In this document: positions 7,160 to 14,184 of the stretch, one piece after another | How the letters are laid out: each line of letters opens with the position of its first letter | How positions within the stretch are numbered: the first letter of the stretch is position 1 | The notes under the pieces: generated by a model | What the model saw: only the letters and a program-made list of their open reading frames with translations | Told to the model about the DNA's origin: nothing | Databases searched by the model: none | Program-made: the position numbers and the translations under genes | Assembly: GCA_047975295.1 (NCBI GenBank) | Contig: JBKEDH010000021.1 | Span: 1 to 15,764 of the forward strand | Direction of reading: 5' to 3' | DNA length: 15,764 nucleotides | From: JBKEDH01 sp047975295 | GTDB lineage: Bacteria > Bacteroidota > Bacteroidia > Flavobacteriales > Flavobacteriaceae

Positions 7160-8272
7160 ATGAAAAATATATTCCTTACAATATTTTATTTTTTATTATT
7201 TGAAAGTATTGGTTTCGGACAAACATTGGTTTCAGAAAACGAAATTTATTCGCAACGTTTTGGCAAAGAAGTTATTTATAAAAATTCGGGCAATAAACTT
7301 TTAGAAGGATACTATAAAATTTCTGATTTTAGTGGCAACTACTCCGAAGCTCATTTTAAAAATGGCAAGATTCAAGGCAAATATGTTAAATATGATAATA
7401 AAGACATAATAAAGAGTACTACAACATTTTATGAAGGTAAGACCCAAGGTGATTATACAAGTTTTTATCAAAATGGAAAAACCAAAGTAAAAGGGCAATT
7501 TAGCGATGGCGAAGAAAACGGAAAATGGGAATATTATGATAATAACGGCGAACTTTACGCCATAGAAAATTACAAAATAGGAAAAAAGCATGGAAAATGG
7601 TGGAGGCGCTATTTTAACATAGACTCCCAAAATTATTCATTTACAACCGAACATTATAACAACGGAGAATATACAGGGTATTCCGATGAAAAATTGGAAA
7701 GCGGCGAAGTTATATGGAAAAAAGACTATAAAAGCAACTCAACCTATATAGAAAGGCATTATTACCTAAACGGACAATTAAAGACCTTTGAAAGTTTTAA
7801 AAATGGCAAACAGAACGGCGATTTTACAAAATACGATATAAATGGTGTTTTACTGGAAAAACTAATTTATAAAGAAGGACAACTTCAACAAGAAAATTAT
7901 TTTTGCCAAAACGGAAACCAACGAAATATTACCAACTACGCAAATGGTTTAAAAAACGGTTTATACAAAGATTATAGTTGTAATGGTTTTTTAATACGAA
8001 AAGGCAACTTTAAAAATAACCTTCAAGATGGCGTATGGAAGTTTTACAATCTTGCAAATGGGCAACCAGAAAGTGAAAAGACTTTTAAAAATGGTAAATT
8101 TAATGGAATGTACAAAGAATACAATAAGGTCAATAAAATAGCTATTGAAGGAAATTATAACAATGGCTACAAGGATGGCGTTTGGAAACAATACGATTTA
8201 ACAGGCAAATTAACTACAGAAACAACTTACAACCTAGGTAGCGAAGTTACTAGGATTAACCATACCGAATAA
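7160..8272 (+). CDS. Exported MORN_2 repeat protein (YwqK-like)
   Basis: A 370-residue protein with a Sec signal peptide (MKNIFLTIFYFLLFESIGFG, cleavage probably near G-Q21). The rest is a ladder of about 11 imperfect 20-24-residue MORN_2 repeats of the form (F/Y)xNGKxxGxxxxY. Clear examples are FKNGKIQGKYVKY, YEGKTQGDYTSFY, FSDGEENGKWEYY, YKIGKKHGKWWRRY, FKNGKQNGDFTKY, YANGLKNGLYKDY, FKNGKFNGMYKEY and YNNGYKDGVWKQY. Such repeats form a long beta-sheet ladder. Databases often name relatives YwqK-family antitoxin, but the signal peptide points to an extracytoplasmic protein, so I would not infer a toxin-antitoxin role. It closes the envelope cluster, 62 bases after the DUF3137 gene, with the palindrome between them. 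Confidence 0.88.
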   Translation: MKNIFLTIFYFLLFESIGFGQTLVSENEIYSQRFGKEVIYKNSGNKLLEGYYKISDFSGNYSEAHFKNGKIQGKYVKYDNKDIIKSTTTFYEGKTQGDYTSFYQNGKTKVKGQFSDGEENGKWEYYDNNGELYAIENYKIGKKHGKWWRRYFNIDSQNYSFTTEHYNNGEYTGYSDEKLESGEVIWKKDYKSNSTYIERHYYLNGQLKTFESFKNGKQNGDFTKYDINGVLLEKLIYKEGQLQQENYFCQNGNQRNITNYANGLKNGLYKDYSCNGFLIRKGNFKNNLQDGVWKFYNLANGQPESEKTFKNGKFNGMYKEYNKVNKIAIEGNYNNGYKDGVWKQYDLTGKLTTETTYNLGSEVTRINHTE

Positions 8273-8329
8273 AACAAAAAGCTACAACCATTTTCACATT
8301 TAAAGTACACCAAAAGACCTATAAACAGC

Positions 8330-8362
8330 AGCCATAACACTACACAAATTTGTAGCATGGCT
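8330..8362 (+). terminator. Imperfect hairpin downstream of the MORN gene
   Basis: AGCCAT (8330-8335) pairs with ATGGCT (8357-8362) and CTACA (8340-8344) with TGTAG (8351-8355), giving an 11-bp interrupted stem. An outer, weaker pairing may extend it (CACCAAAAG near 8308 with CTTTGGTAT near 8361). It is placed 57 bases after the MORN gene stop and well before the pta promoter, so it may end the upstream transcript. It lacks a proper T-run. Confidence 0.4.
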
Positions 8363-8420
8363 TTGGTATATTGGCAAAGTTTACACTGTAACCTATAATA
8401 GCAAACACATCCACCAATAC

Positions 8421-8434
8421 ATGACATAAATCAT
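8421..8434. promoter_or_regulatory. FNR/Crp-family operator upstream of pta
   Basis: ATGACATAAATCAT contains TGAC-ATAA-ATCA, an exact match to the FNR-family core TGAY-N4-RTCA. The outer arms ATGA/TCAT keep the dyad. It ends one base before the promoter's -33 box. Its centre (8427.5) is 36.5 bases upstream of the last base of the -7 box, so about -42 from the expected transcription start. That is the class II activator position. A regulator of the FNR/DNR/Crp superfamily is inferred; which one is not known from this window. Confidence 0.62.
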
Positions 8435-8435
8435 C

Positions 8436-8464
8436 TTTGCACATCATAAAACAGTTTACTTTTG
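8436..8464 (+). promoter_or_regulatory. Bacteroidota-type promoter of pta-ackA
   Basis: TTTG (8436-8439), a 17-base spacer and TACTTTTG (8457-8464) match the Bacteroidota housekeeping consensus TTTG / TAnnTTTG. Transcription would start near 8470, leaving a leader of about 65 bases to the pta ATG. A second TAnnTTTG (TATATTTG, 8512-8519) lies closer to the gene but has no TTG box at the right distance. Confidence 0.6.
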
Positions 8465-8535
8465 TAGTATTAAGTTAACTGCTTAATAACAAAAAGTAGT
8501 GAGAAATCAGTTATATTTGCATAAGAAAAAATAAT

Positions 8536-10623
8536 ATGAGTAAAGGAATTTATGTAGCAACCATCGAACCCAACAGCGGGAAATCCGTAGCTGTTTTGGG
8601 ATTGATGCGCATGCTTTTGGGCAAAACGGCAAAAGTGGGGTATTTTCGTCCTATTATAGACGATTTGGAAGCCGGAGAAACCGATAACCACATTAACACT
8701 GTCCTCTCATTTTTTGAACTGGACATCAATTATAAAAAAACATACGCATTTACACGTAGCGAAGTCCTTAATTTATATAATACGGGGCGTTCGGGAGAGG
8801 TTATCGACGAGATCATCAAAAAATACAAAAAGCTCGAAGAACGTTTCGACTTTGTTTTAGTTGAAGGTACCGACTTTTCGCACGAAAATTCCAGTATCGA
8901 ACTGGATTTAAACATCCTTGTTTCCAAAAACCTCGGTTTGCCCGTTATTATCGTAATGCGCGGCGATAAAAAAACCATTAACGAAACGGTGGATGGCGTT
9001 CAATTAGCTCACGACACCTTTAAACAAAGTGTTGATGTGCTTTCCATTGTAGCCAATAAAGTTCCGGAAAAGCATTTTACCGATTTAAAACATACTTTGG
9101 AAAAACGCATCACCGATACCGATATTACAGTAATCCCAAAAATCCCGAGCTTGGCAAGCCCTACCCTAAAAGAAGTGATAAAAACCTTGAACGGCGAAGT
9201 ACTTTTTGGAAAGGAATTGCTCAACAACCTTATCGAAAATTTTAGCGTGGGAGCCATGCAACTTCGCAATTACCTAACACATTTAAAAAACAATGCTTTG
9301 GTAATTACACCGGGCGACCGTGCCGACATTATTCTGGGAGCATTGCAGGCCAATATCTCTAAAAACTATCCCCGAATTTCGGGTATTATATTAACAGGCG
9401 GACTTATTCCCGAAGAACCCATCCTTAAACTTATAGAAGGCCTTTCAAGTGTTGTGCCCATTATAAGCGTAAAGGGTGGCACCTACCATGTAACCAACAG
9501 TATTGGCGATATAAAACCCAAGATATATGCCGAAAATATCGAAAAAATAAACACTTCTATTTCGGTTTTCGAACAGCATGTAAACACCGATAAACTGGCC
9601 GACAAACTGGTTACCTTTACATCGGATATTATTACGCCAAGCATGTTCCAATACGAATTATTACAACGGGCATTAAAAGACAAAAAGCATATTGTTTTAC
9701 CCGAAGGCTACGACGAACGCGTATTGCGTGCCACCGCAAAACTAATTAATATGCAGGTCGTTGATATTACCCTTATTGGTGAAAAGGAAAAAATAAAGGA
9801 ACGCATAGAAAAACTAGACATTCCTCTTAATATTGAAGACATTAACGTAGTATGGCCTGTACAATCGGAACATTACAACGATTATGTACAGACTTTTTAC
9901 GAATTAAGAAAACATAAAAATGTAAATTTGGAAATGGCCCGGGATGCCATGTCCGATGTATCATATTTTGGCACCATGATGATTTATAAAGGCCATGCCG
10001 ACGGTATGGTTTCGGGTGCCGTACACACCACGCAACACACCCTACGCCCAGCTTTGCAATTTATTAAAACAAAACCGGGTGTAAATATTGTATCGTCCAT
10101 TTTCTTTATGTGTCTGGACGATCGTGTATCGGTGTTTGGCGATTGTGCCATTAACCCCAACCCCAACGCCGAACAATTGGCAGAAATTGCAGTTTCATCG
10201 TCCGAAACAGCCAAAAATTTCGGTATAGAACCCAAAGTAGCTATGCTTTCATATTCGTCGGGTGCTTCTGGAAAAGGTGCCGATGTTGAAAAAGTTAGGG
10301 AAGCCACCGAAATTGTAAAAGCACAAGCTCCTAATTTAAAAATTGAAGGGCCCATCCAATACGATGCTGCTGTAGATATGCGCATAGGCAAAGCTAAATT
10401 ACCGGATTCCGAAGTGGCCGGAAATGCCAGTATTTTAATTTTTCCCGACCTAAACACAGGGAACAACACCTATAAGGCCGTACAACGTGAAACTGGTGCA
10501 TTGGCTATTGGCCCCGTTTTACAAGGCCTTAACAAACCCGTTAACGATTTAAGCCGGGGCTGTACCGCCGAAGACATTTACAGTACCGTAATTATAACCG
10601 CCATACAAGCACAAGAAGATTAA
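8536..10623 (+). CDS. pta: Phosphate acetyltransferase (long form)
   Basis: A 695-residue enzyme, close to the roughly 700-residue long Pta type. It transfers the acetyl group of acetyl-CoA to phosphate, giving acetyl phosphate and CoA in the cytosol. The N-terminal third is a BioD/dethiobiotin-synthetase-like domain starting ATIEPNSGKSVAVLGLMRML (P-loop-like EPNSGKS at 11-17). A DRTGG domain follows (MQLRNYLTHLKNNALVITPG, GDRADIILGALQANIS). From about residue 370 comes the catalytic PTA_PTB domain (FQYELLQRALKDKKHIVLPE, GMVSGAVHTTQHTLRPALQF, MLSYSSGASGKGADVEKVRE, GPIQYDAAVDMRIGKAKLPD, GNASILIFPDLNTGNNTYKA). No key block is missing. It lies 6 bases before ackA, so one operon, read from the promoter at 8436-8464 and probably under the FNR-type site. 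Confidence 0.98.
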   Translation: MSKGIYVATIEPNSGKSVAVLGLMRMLLGKTAKVGYFRPIIDDLEAGETDNHINTVLSFFELDINYKKTYAFTRSEVLNLYNTGRSGEVIDEIIKKYKKLEERFDFVLVEGTDFSHENSSIELDLNILVSKNLGLPVIIVMRGDKKTINETVDGVQLAHDTFKQSVDVLSIVANKVPEKHFTDLKHTLEKRITDTDITVIPKIPSLASPTLKEVIKTLNGEVLFGKELLNNLIENFSVGAMQLRNYLTHLKNNALVITPGDRADIILGALQANISKNYPRISGIILTGGLIPEEPILKLIEGLSSVVPIISVKGGTYHVTNSIGDIKPKIYAENIEKINTSISVFEQHVNTDKLADKLVTFTSDIITPSMFQYELLQRALKDKKHIVLPEGYDERVLRATAKLINMQVVDITLIGEKEKIKERIEKLDIPLNIEDINVVWPVQSEHYNDYVQTFYELRKHKNVNLEMARDAMSDVSYFGTMMIYKGHADGMVSGAVHTTQHTLRPALQFIKTKPGVNIVSSIFFMCLDDRVSVFGDCAINPNPNAEQLAEIAVSSSETAKNFGIEPKVAMLSYSSGASGKGADVEKVREATEIVKAQAPNLKIEGPIQYDAAVDMRIGKAKLPDSEVAGNASILIFPDLNTGNNTYKAVQRETGALAIGPVLQGLNKPVNDLSRGCTAEDIYSTVIITAIQAQED

Positions 10624-10629
10624 ACCACC

Positions 10630-11817
10630 ATGCAAGTACTCGTTTTAAACTCAGGAAGTTCCTCTTTAAAATTTCAATTATTTTCAATGCCCAACGAAAC
10701 CATTTTATGCTCGGGACAAATTGAGCGTATTGGTTTTAACGATGCCTTTTTTAAATTTAAAACCGAAAAGGACACCATAGAGTTAGAATCCCAAATTCTT
10801 AATCACCGTGTGGCCTTAAAATTGGTAGCCAAACATTTATTGGACAAAAACCATGGCGTTATAAAATCGGCCGACGATATTAAGGTTGTCGGTCATCGGG
10901 TGGTACACGGTGGCAGTACATTTAGCAACACAACCATAATAACCAAAGCCGTTAAGGATAAAATTAAGGTACTTTGCGATCTGGCTCCGTTACACAATCC
11001 GGCAAACTTGGAAGGTATTGAAGTAGCCGAAACCATTTTCGAAAATGCCATACAAGTAGCGGTATTCGACACAGCATTTCATCAAACCATACCCGAACAC
11101 GCTTATAAATATGCTATCCCAAATGAATTTTTAACCGAAAATAATATTCGGGTTTATGGTTTTCACGGTACAAGCCATAAATACGTAACGGAAAAAGCCA
11201 TTGCATTTTTAGGCAAAAAAGAATCAAAAATCGTAACCATACATTTGGGTAACGGCTGCAGTATGACCGCTGTAAAAAACGGAAAGAGCATGGATCATTC
11301 CTTAGGATTTTCTCCGGTAACGGGACTTATTATGGGTACCCGTTCGGGCGATATCGATCCTTCCATAATTTTCCATCTAAAAGATAAATTGGGCTATAAA
11401 CTGAAGGACATCAACACGCTTTTAAACAAAAAAAGCGGTATGTTCGGACTTACCGGTTATAGCGATTTACGGGATATTGAAACCATGGCCGAACGAGGCA
11501 ATAAAGACTGCCAATTGGCTTTACAGATGAATGCCTACCGAATAAAAAAATATATTGGAAGTTATGCTGCCATTTTAAATGGATTGGATGCCATTGTGTT
11601 TACAGCAGGTATTGGCGAAAACTCCGATGTAATAAGACGATTGGTGTGCGAGGATATGGATTTTCTTGGTATTAAGTTAGATGAAGAAAAAAACACAATA
11701 CGATCAAAAGAAATAAGAGCCATAAACACTAACGATTCTCCGGTTAAAATTTTGGTTATCCCTACCAATGAAGAGCTGGAAATTGTAAAACAGGCTATGA
11801 CCTTAGTTGAAGATTAA
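10630..11817 (+). CDS. ackA: Acetate kinase
   Basis: A 395-residue enzyme of normal length. It converts acetyl phosphate and ADP to acetate and ATP, completing the Pta-AckA route of acetate overflow or fermentation; the pathway is reversible and can activate acetate. Signature 1 is at the start (VLNSGSSSLKFQLF, Asn7). VGHRVVHGG holds Arg90, VFDTAFHQTIPEHAYKYAIP holds Asp147, YGFHGTSHKYV holds His179, and SLGFSPVTGLIMGTRSGDID holds Arg238. TAGIGENS (325-332) and the C-terminal IPTNEELEI Glu complete the active site seen in the Methanosarcina enzyme. The final 15 bases overlap, tail to tail, the 3' end of the opposite-strand DUF2807 gene. Confidence 0.98.
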   Translation: MQVLVLNSGSSSLKFQLFSMPNETILCSGQIERIGFNDAFFKFKTEKDTIELESQILNHRVALKLVAKHLLDKNHGVIKSADDIKVVGHRVVHGGSTFSNTTIITKAVKDKIKVLCDLAPLHNPANLEGIEVAETIFENAIQVAVFDTAFHQTIPEHAYKYAIPNEFLTENNIRVYGFHGTSHKYVTEKAIAFLGKKESKIVTIHLGNGCSMTAVKNGKSMDHSLGFSPVTGLIMGTRSGDIDPSIIFHLKDKLGYKLKDINTLLNKKSGMFGLTGYSDLRDIETMAERGNKDCQLALQMNAYRIKKYIGSYAAILNGLDAIVFTAGIGENSDVIRRLVCEDMDFLGIKLDEEKNTIRSKEIRAINTNDSPVKILVIPTNEELEIVKQAMTLVED

Positions 11818-12549
11818 CCTTCCCTTATACTGTTCTTCCACATCAATTTCGGTAGGTTTGGTCAAGCAAATAACATTGCCTGTTCCCGATATTCTCCCTT
11901 TAATGGATTGTTGTGGGTTTAAAACCATATCGTTGGAGCTTCGGTTCCAAAGGTTTATATGTTGCGTTATTAAATTGGATCCCTCAAAACGAGACGTTCC
12001 TGCCGCAAAGGTAATATGTGAATTTTCTGCTTTGCCTGTTATATAAGCATTCGATAAATTATTGAAAACAATGCGCAACGTTTGGCAATCTACCTGCAAT
12101 TTAAAGTTGGCATTGGTAAAAGTGTCGGGCATTCCGTAATCTTCGGAAAGTAACGACAAATTTGGGTAACTTAAAACCCCATCGGAACTGATATCGTATT
12201 GTGTGGAGCTTCGTATTTCGGTAATATTGGGCGAGGTTACATATATTTTTGTACTGCTATAATCCCGTACAAAATTACAGGAATTATTATCGGTAAGAAT
12301 AAGTTTACCAGCCTCTACAATGGCTTCAACATCATTTATTAAATTACTTCCTGTTTTAATAATTACTTTTTGTTCGGTACCTTGTTTTACGATAAGCTCG
12401 ATATCCCGATTAACCAATATTTTATCGAAAACAGCAACCTCTACTTCATTTTCAACAATATTTCCTGCTGTTTGAAAACAATCGCCCGCATTTTCGCTAT
12501 TGCATGAAAACAGTACTATTAAACCCAATATGTAAAGTATATTTTTCAT
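11803..12549 (-). CDS. DUF2807 (GIN-like) lipoprotein
   Basis: A 248-residue protein with a lipoprotein signal: MKNILYILGLIVLFSC, candidate lipidated Cys16. The mature part matches a DUF2807 putative auto-transporter adhesin head domain: FDKILVNRDIELIVKQGTEQ, then KVIIKTGSNLINDVEAIVEA and GKLILTDNNSCNF. After that come repeated short strands in which residues such as ITEIRSSTQYDISSDG, LRIVFNNLSNAYITG and ISGTGNVICL give a right-handed beta-helix pattern. Such proteins are common on the periplasmic or outer-membrane side in Bacteroidota, and their binding partner is unknown. The last 15 bases lie inside ackA, convergently. Its promoter was not identified: no exact TAnnTTTG is present just upstream on this strand. 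Confidence 0.88.
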   Translation of the reverse strand: MKNILYILGLIVLFSCNSENAGDCFQTAGNIVENEVEVAVFDKILVNRDIELIVKQGTEQKVIIKTGSNLINDVEAIVEAGKLILTDNNSCNFVRDYSSTKIYVTSPNITEIRSSTQYDISSDGVLSYPNLSLLSEDYGMPDTFTNANFKLQVDCQTLRIVFNNLSNAYITGKAENSHITFAAGTSRFEGSNLITQHINLWNRSSNDMVLNPQQSIKGRISGTGNVICLTKPTEIDVEEQYKGRLIFN

Positions 12550-12678
12550 ATTTTTTTTATACTTAGAGCCTGTTTAAGTACAATTACATCCATTTTATAA
12601 TATTGACAAATATTTTGTACACTTGTAACCGTTACGTCTGCAAAACGCGAAAGTCGACTCCATGTCGTTATTTTAAAT

Positions 12679-12840
12679 TTAATGTTTTAGTGGGCTTATT
12701 TTATTTTTAGCTATTAATGGATTTTTCCTGTTGTCATAATAGTTTTTCCTGTCTTTATATTTTTCAACATCATACAAATCCACTACCAATTTTACTTGTT
12801 CCTTTATAAAGTTGTAATATCTTAGAGTTATTGGATTCTG
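12679..12840 (-). pseudogene. C-terminal fragment of a DUF3800 gene
   Basis: On the minus strand this frame reads QNPITLRYYNFIKEQVKLVV, DLYDVEKYKDRKNYYDNRKN, PLIAKNKISPLKH and then TAA (12681-12679). DLYDVEKY, NYY and NPL.AKNKI.PL resemble the C-terminal tail of Bacteroidota DUF3800 proteins, as I recall them. There is no start codon upstream in the frame: it hits a stop inside the palindromic repeat that begins at 12839. Together with the fragment at 12921-13010 it looks like the two ends of one gene with the middle lost. Confidence 0.55.
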
Positions 12841-12907
12841 TCATTCTGAGGAACGAAGAATCTCTTTTTATTGTATGTAGAGATTCTTCACTTCGTTCAG
12901 AATGACA
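12839..12907. repeat. Palindromic interspersed repeat (TGTCATTCTGA family)
   Basis: The left arm TGTCATTCTGAGGAACGAAG continues to AATCTCT. The right arm, read in reverse complement, is TGTCATTCTGAACGAAGTGA followed by AGAATCTCT. Together they form a roughly 69-bp imperfect hairpin with a T-rich loop. Related but diverged arms occur near the right end of the window (15445-15531 and 15555-15626). This matches a repeat type I recall as common between genes in Bacteroidota. Here it separates the two fragments of the DUF3800 gene. Confidence 0.8.
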
Positions 12908-12920
12908 AAAAAATACTTAT

Positions 12921-13010
12921 TTAGGTATAAATACGGATATTCAAATTTCGTTTTCCTTTACCATAAAAAGTAGTATCTCCCGCTTCATCCAAAAAGCGAT
13001 GATAATCCAT
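12921..13010 (-). pseudogene. N-terminal fragment of a DUF3800 gene
   Basis: From ATG (13010-13008, minus strand) the frame reads MDYHRFLDEAGDTTFYGKGK and then RNLNIRIYT before a stop at 12923-12921. RFLDEAGDTTFYGKGK is a strong match to the DUF3800 N-terminal motif (F-hDE-(S/A)GDT-F), in which the acidic residues are thought to form part of an RNase H-like metal site. Only 29 codons remain, of an expected 200-plus. The rest is replaced by a spacer and the palindromic repeat at 12839-12907, after which the C-terminal fragment follows in a different frame. The gene is dead. Confidence 0.6.
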
Positions 13011-13053
13011 CAGCTTATTATTCCCATCTTATTTTGACTCATTTTCAACTTAA

Positions 13054-14151
13054 CTACAACCGTATTCCAACCCCAAACTCAACTGCTTCTGCCTTGGCGC
13101 CATGTGATTTTAACGTTAACGCACCAAACCATTTTTTACCAAAATAACGTTTTAAACCAATGCGCAAATAGGTTTGTCCTTCAAAATCAAACGGATAATA
13201 TACGTAATATCCAAACTGGGTAACCAACGACATACGGTTAACAAACAGCTCATGCCCCGCAAAAAGTCCTACACGTTTATAATCTTCATCACCCGAAACG
13301 TCTTCTTCTGGATATGCTACACTTTTGTAATAAATCAATTCCTTTAAAAAATTTGAAAAAAATACATCGGCTCCCAGTTGAATGGCACTTTTTCTACCCA
13401 ATCGTTTATCGGCATAGCCCGAAAACACATAAAATGGATATTGGCCGCTACCTACCACATCGCTTTCATTTATCCCACCACGAAACACCAAATTATATTT
13501 TATGGGTTCGGTAAATTTTTCTTTCACTCCTCGCAAATCTGTTTTATAAACCGGCTCTTCTGCATCTATATTATAAACAATCCCTACGTTTAGGGCAATG
13601 GTATTTATACTGGTATTGGGCGCTTTTACATTTGCGTTCGAATAATGTGTAAAGGACAGCCCTGCCTGCAAACCAAACCTATCGAAAATACGCTCCTTTT
13701 TGTAATTGAGCATTAAAAAAGTACTACTTAAAACATGTGTACCAAAGGCAATATTCCGGTAGTTATCCACCTTATCGTAAGGCATTTCGGTATAGGCCAA
13801 ACCTTGCCCGATACGGAACATTAAATTCCGATTAAAAAAGTAAAAATTATAATGCCCATAAACACCGGCTATTTTGCCAAGATATTCGTTTTTTAAATTT
13901 TGGTAAATGTAAGTTACTCCATAATCGGGATAATTGTAGCGCTGCTCCCAATCATTATAACCATAGGTTTTCTTGTTCCAACTTAATATATAGCCTTCGG
14001 GATGTCCCGTAATTAAATGAAGGATATCGTTATTGTGTAAAGCAATATTTCCTCTAAAATAGGTTAAATCTAAGGTTTCTGTATGCTGCTTTTTTTGCGA
14101 AAATGCACTAAAAAACACGAATAGCAACAATAAAAAAAGTAATCGTTTCAT
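13054..14151 (-). CDS. PagL-like acyloxyacyl hydrolase (lipid A deacylase homologue), outer membrane
   Basis: A 365-residue protein. The frame is open from 14181, but the start at 14151 gives a proper signal peptide (MKRLLFLLLLFVFFSAFSQK) that the longer form hides behind ten residues. The mature protein is a beta-barrel with many aromatic residues and GYY/YF ends, closing with GVGIRL, as in outer-membrane proteins. The PagL-family signature is FTHYSNANVKAPNTSIN (167-183) with catalytic-type His169 and Ser171. PagL proteins remove the 3-O acyl chain of lipid A, and Bacteroidota homologues of this length (about 370) are usually annotated acyloxyacyl hydrolase. The residue 12 after Ser171 is Asn183, where Pseudomonas PagL has Glu140. 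It starts 33 bases downstream of the metF stop, so the two may be co-transcribed. Confidence 0.85.
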   Translation of the reverse strand: MKRLLFLLLLFVFFSAFSQKKQHTETLDLTYFRGNIALHNNDILHLITGHPEGYILSWNKKTYGYNDWEQRYNYPDYGVTYIYQNLKNEYLGKIAGVYGHYNFYFFNRNLMFRIGQGLAYTEMPYDKVDNYRNIAFGTHVLSSTFLMLNYKKERIFDRFGLQAGLSFTHYSNANVKAPNTSINTIALNVGIVYNIDAEEPVYKTDLRGVKEKFTEPIKYNLVFRGGINESDVVGSGQYPFYVFSGYADKRLGRKSAIQLGADVFFSNFLKELIYYKSVAYPEEDVSGDEDYKRVGLFAGHELFVNRMSLVTQFGYYVYYPFDFEGQTYLRIGLKRYFGKKWFGALTLKSHGAKAEAVEFGVGIRL

Positions 14152-14184
14152 GAACAGATTTAAGCGTGACAAATGTACCAAAAT

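Noticed and set aside
7160..8272. YwqK-type antitoxin of a toxin-antitoxin pair
   Set aside because: The protein has a signal peptide and no adjacent toxin-like gene. The antitoxin name for MORN_2 proteins is weakly founded.
8512..8519. TATATTTG as the main pta promoter
   Set aside because: It fits the -7 consensus, but no TTG box lies 17-23 bases upstream; the 8436-8464 promoter has both boxes. It could still be a secondary start.
9984..10469. 161-codon open frame on the minus strand inside pta
   Set aside because: It is fully antisense to conserved catalytic sequence of pta. Its composition is that of a codon shadow, and no motif or start context supports it.
12595..12663. 22-codon minus-strand frame MESTFAFCRRNGYKCTKYLSIL upstream of the DUF2807 gene
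   Set aside because: Length, position and composition are compatible with chance in AT-rich intergenic DNA, and there is no supporting homology or signal.
14152..14181. Upstream start of the PagL-like protein
   Set aside because: The added ten residues (MVHLSRLNLF) would bury the signal peptide. MKRLLFLLLL at 14151 is a normal start.
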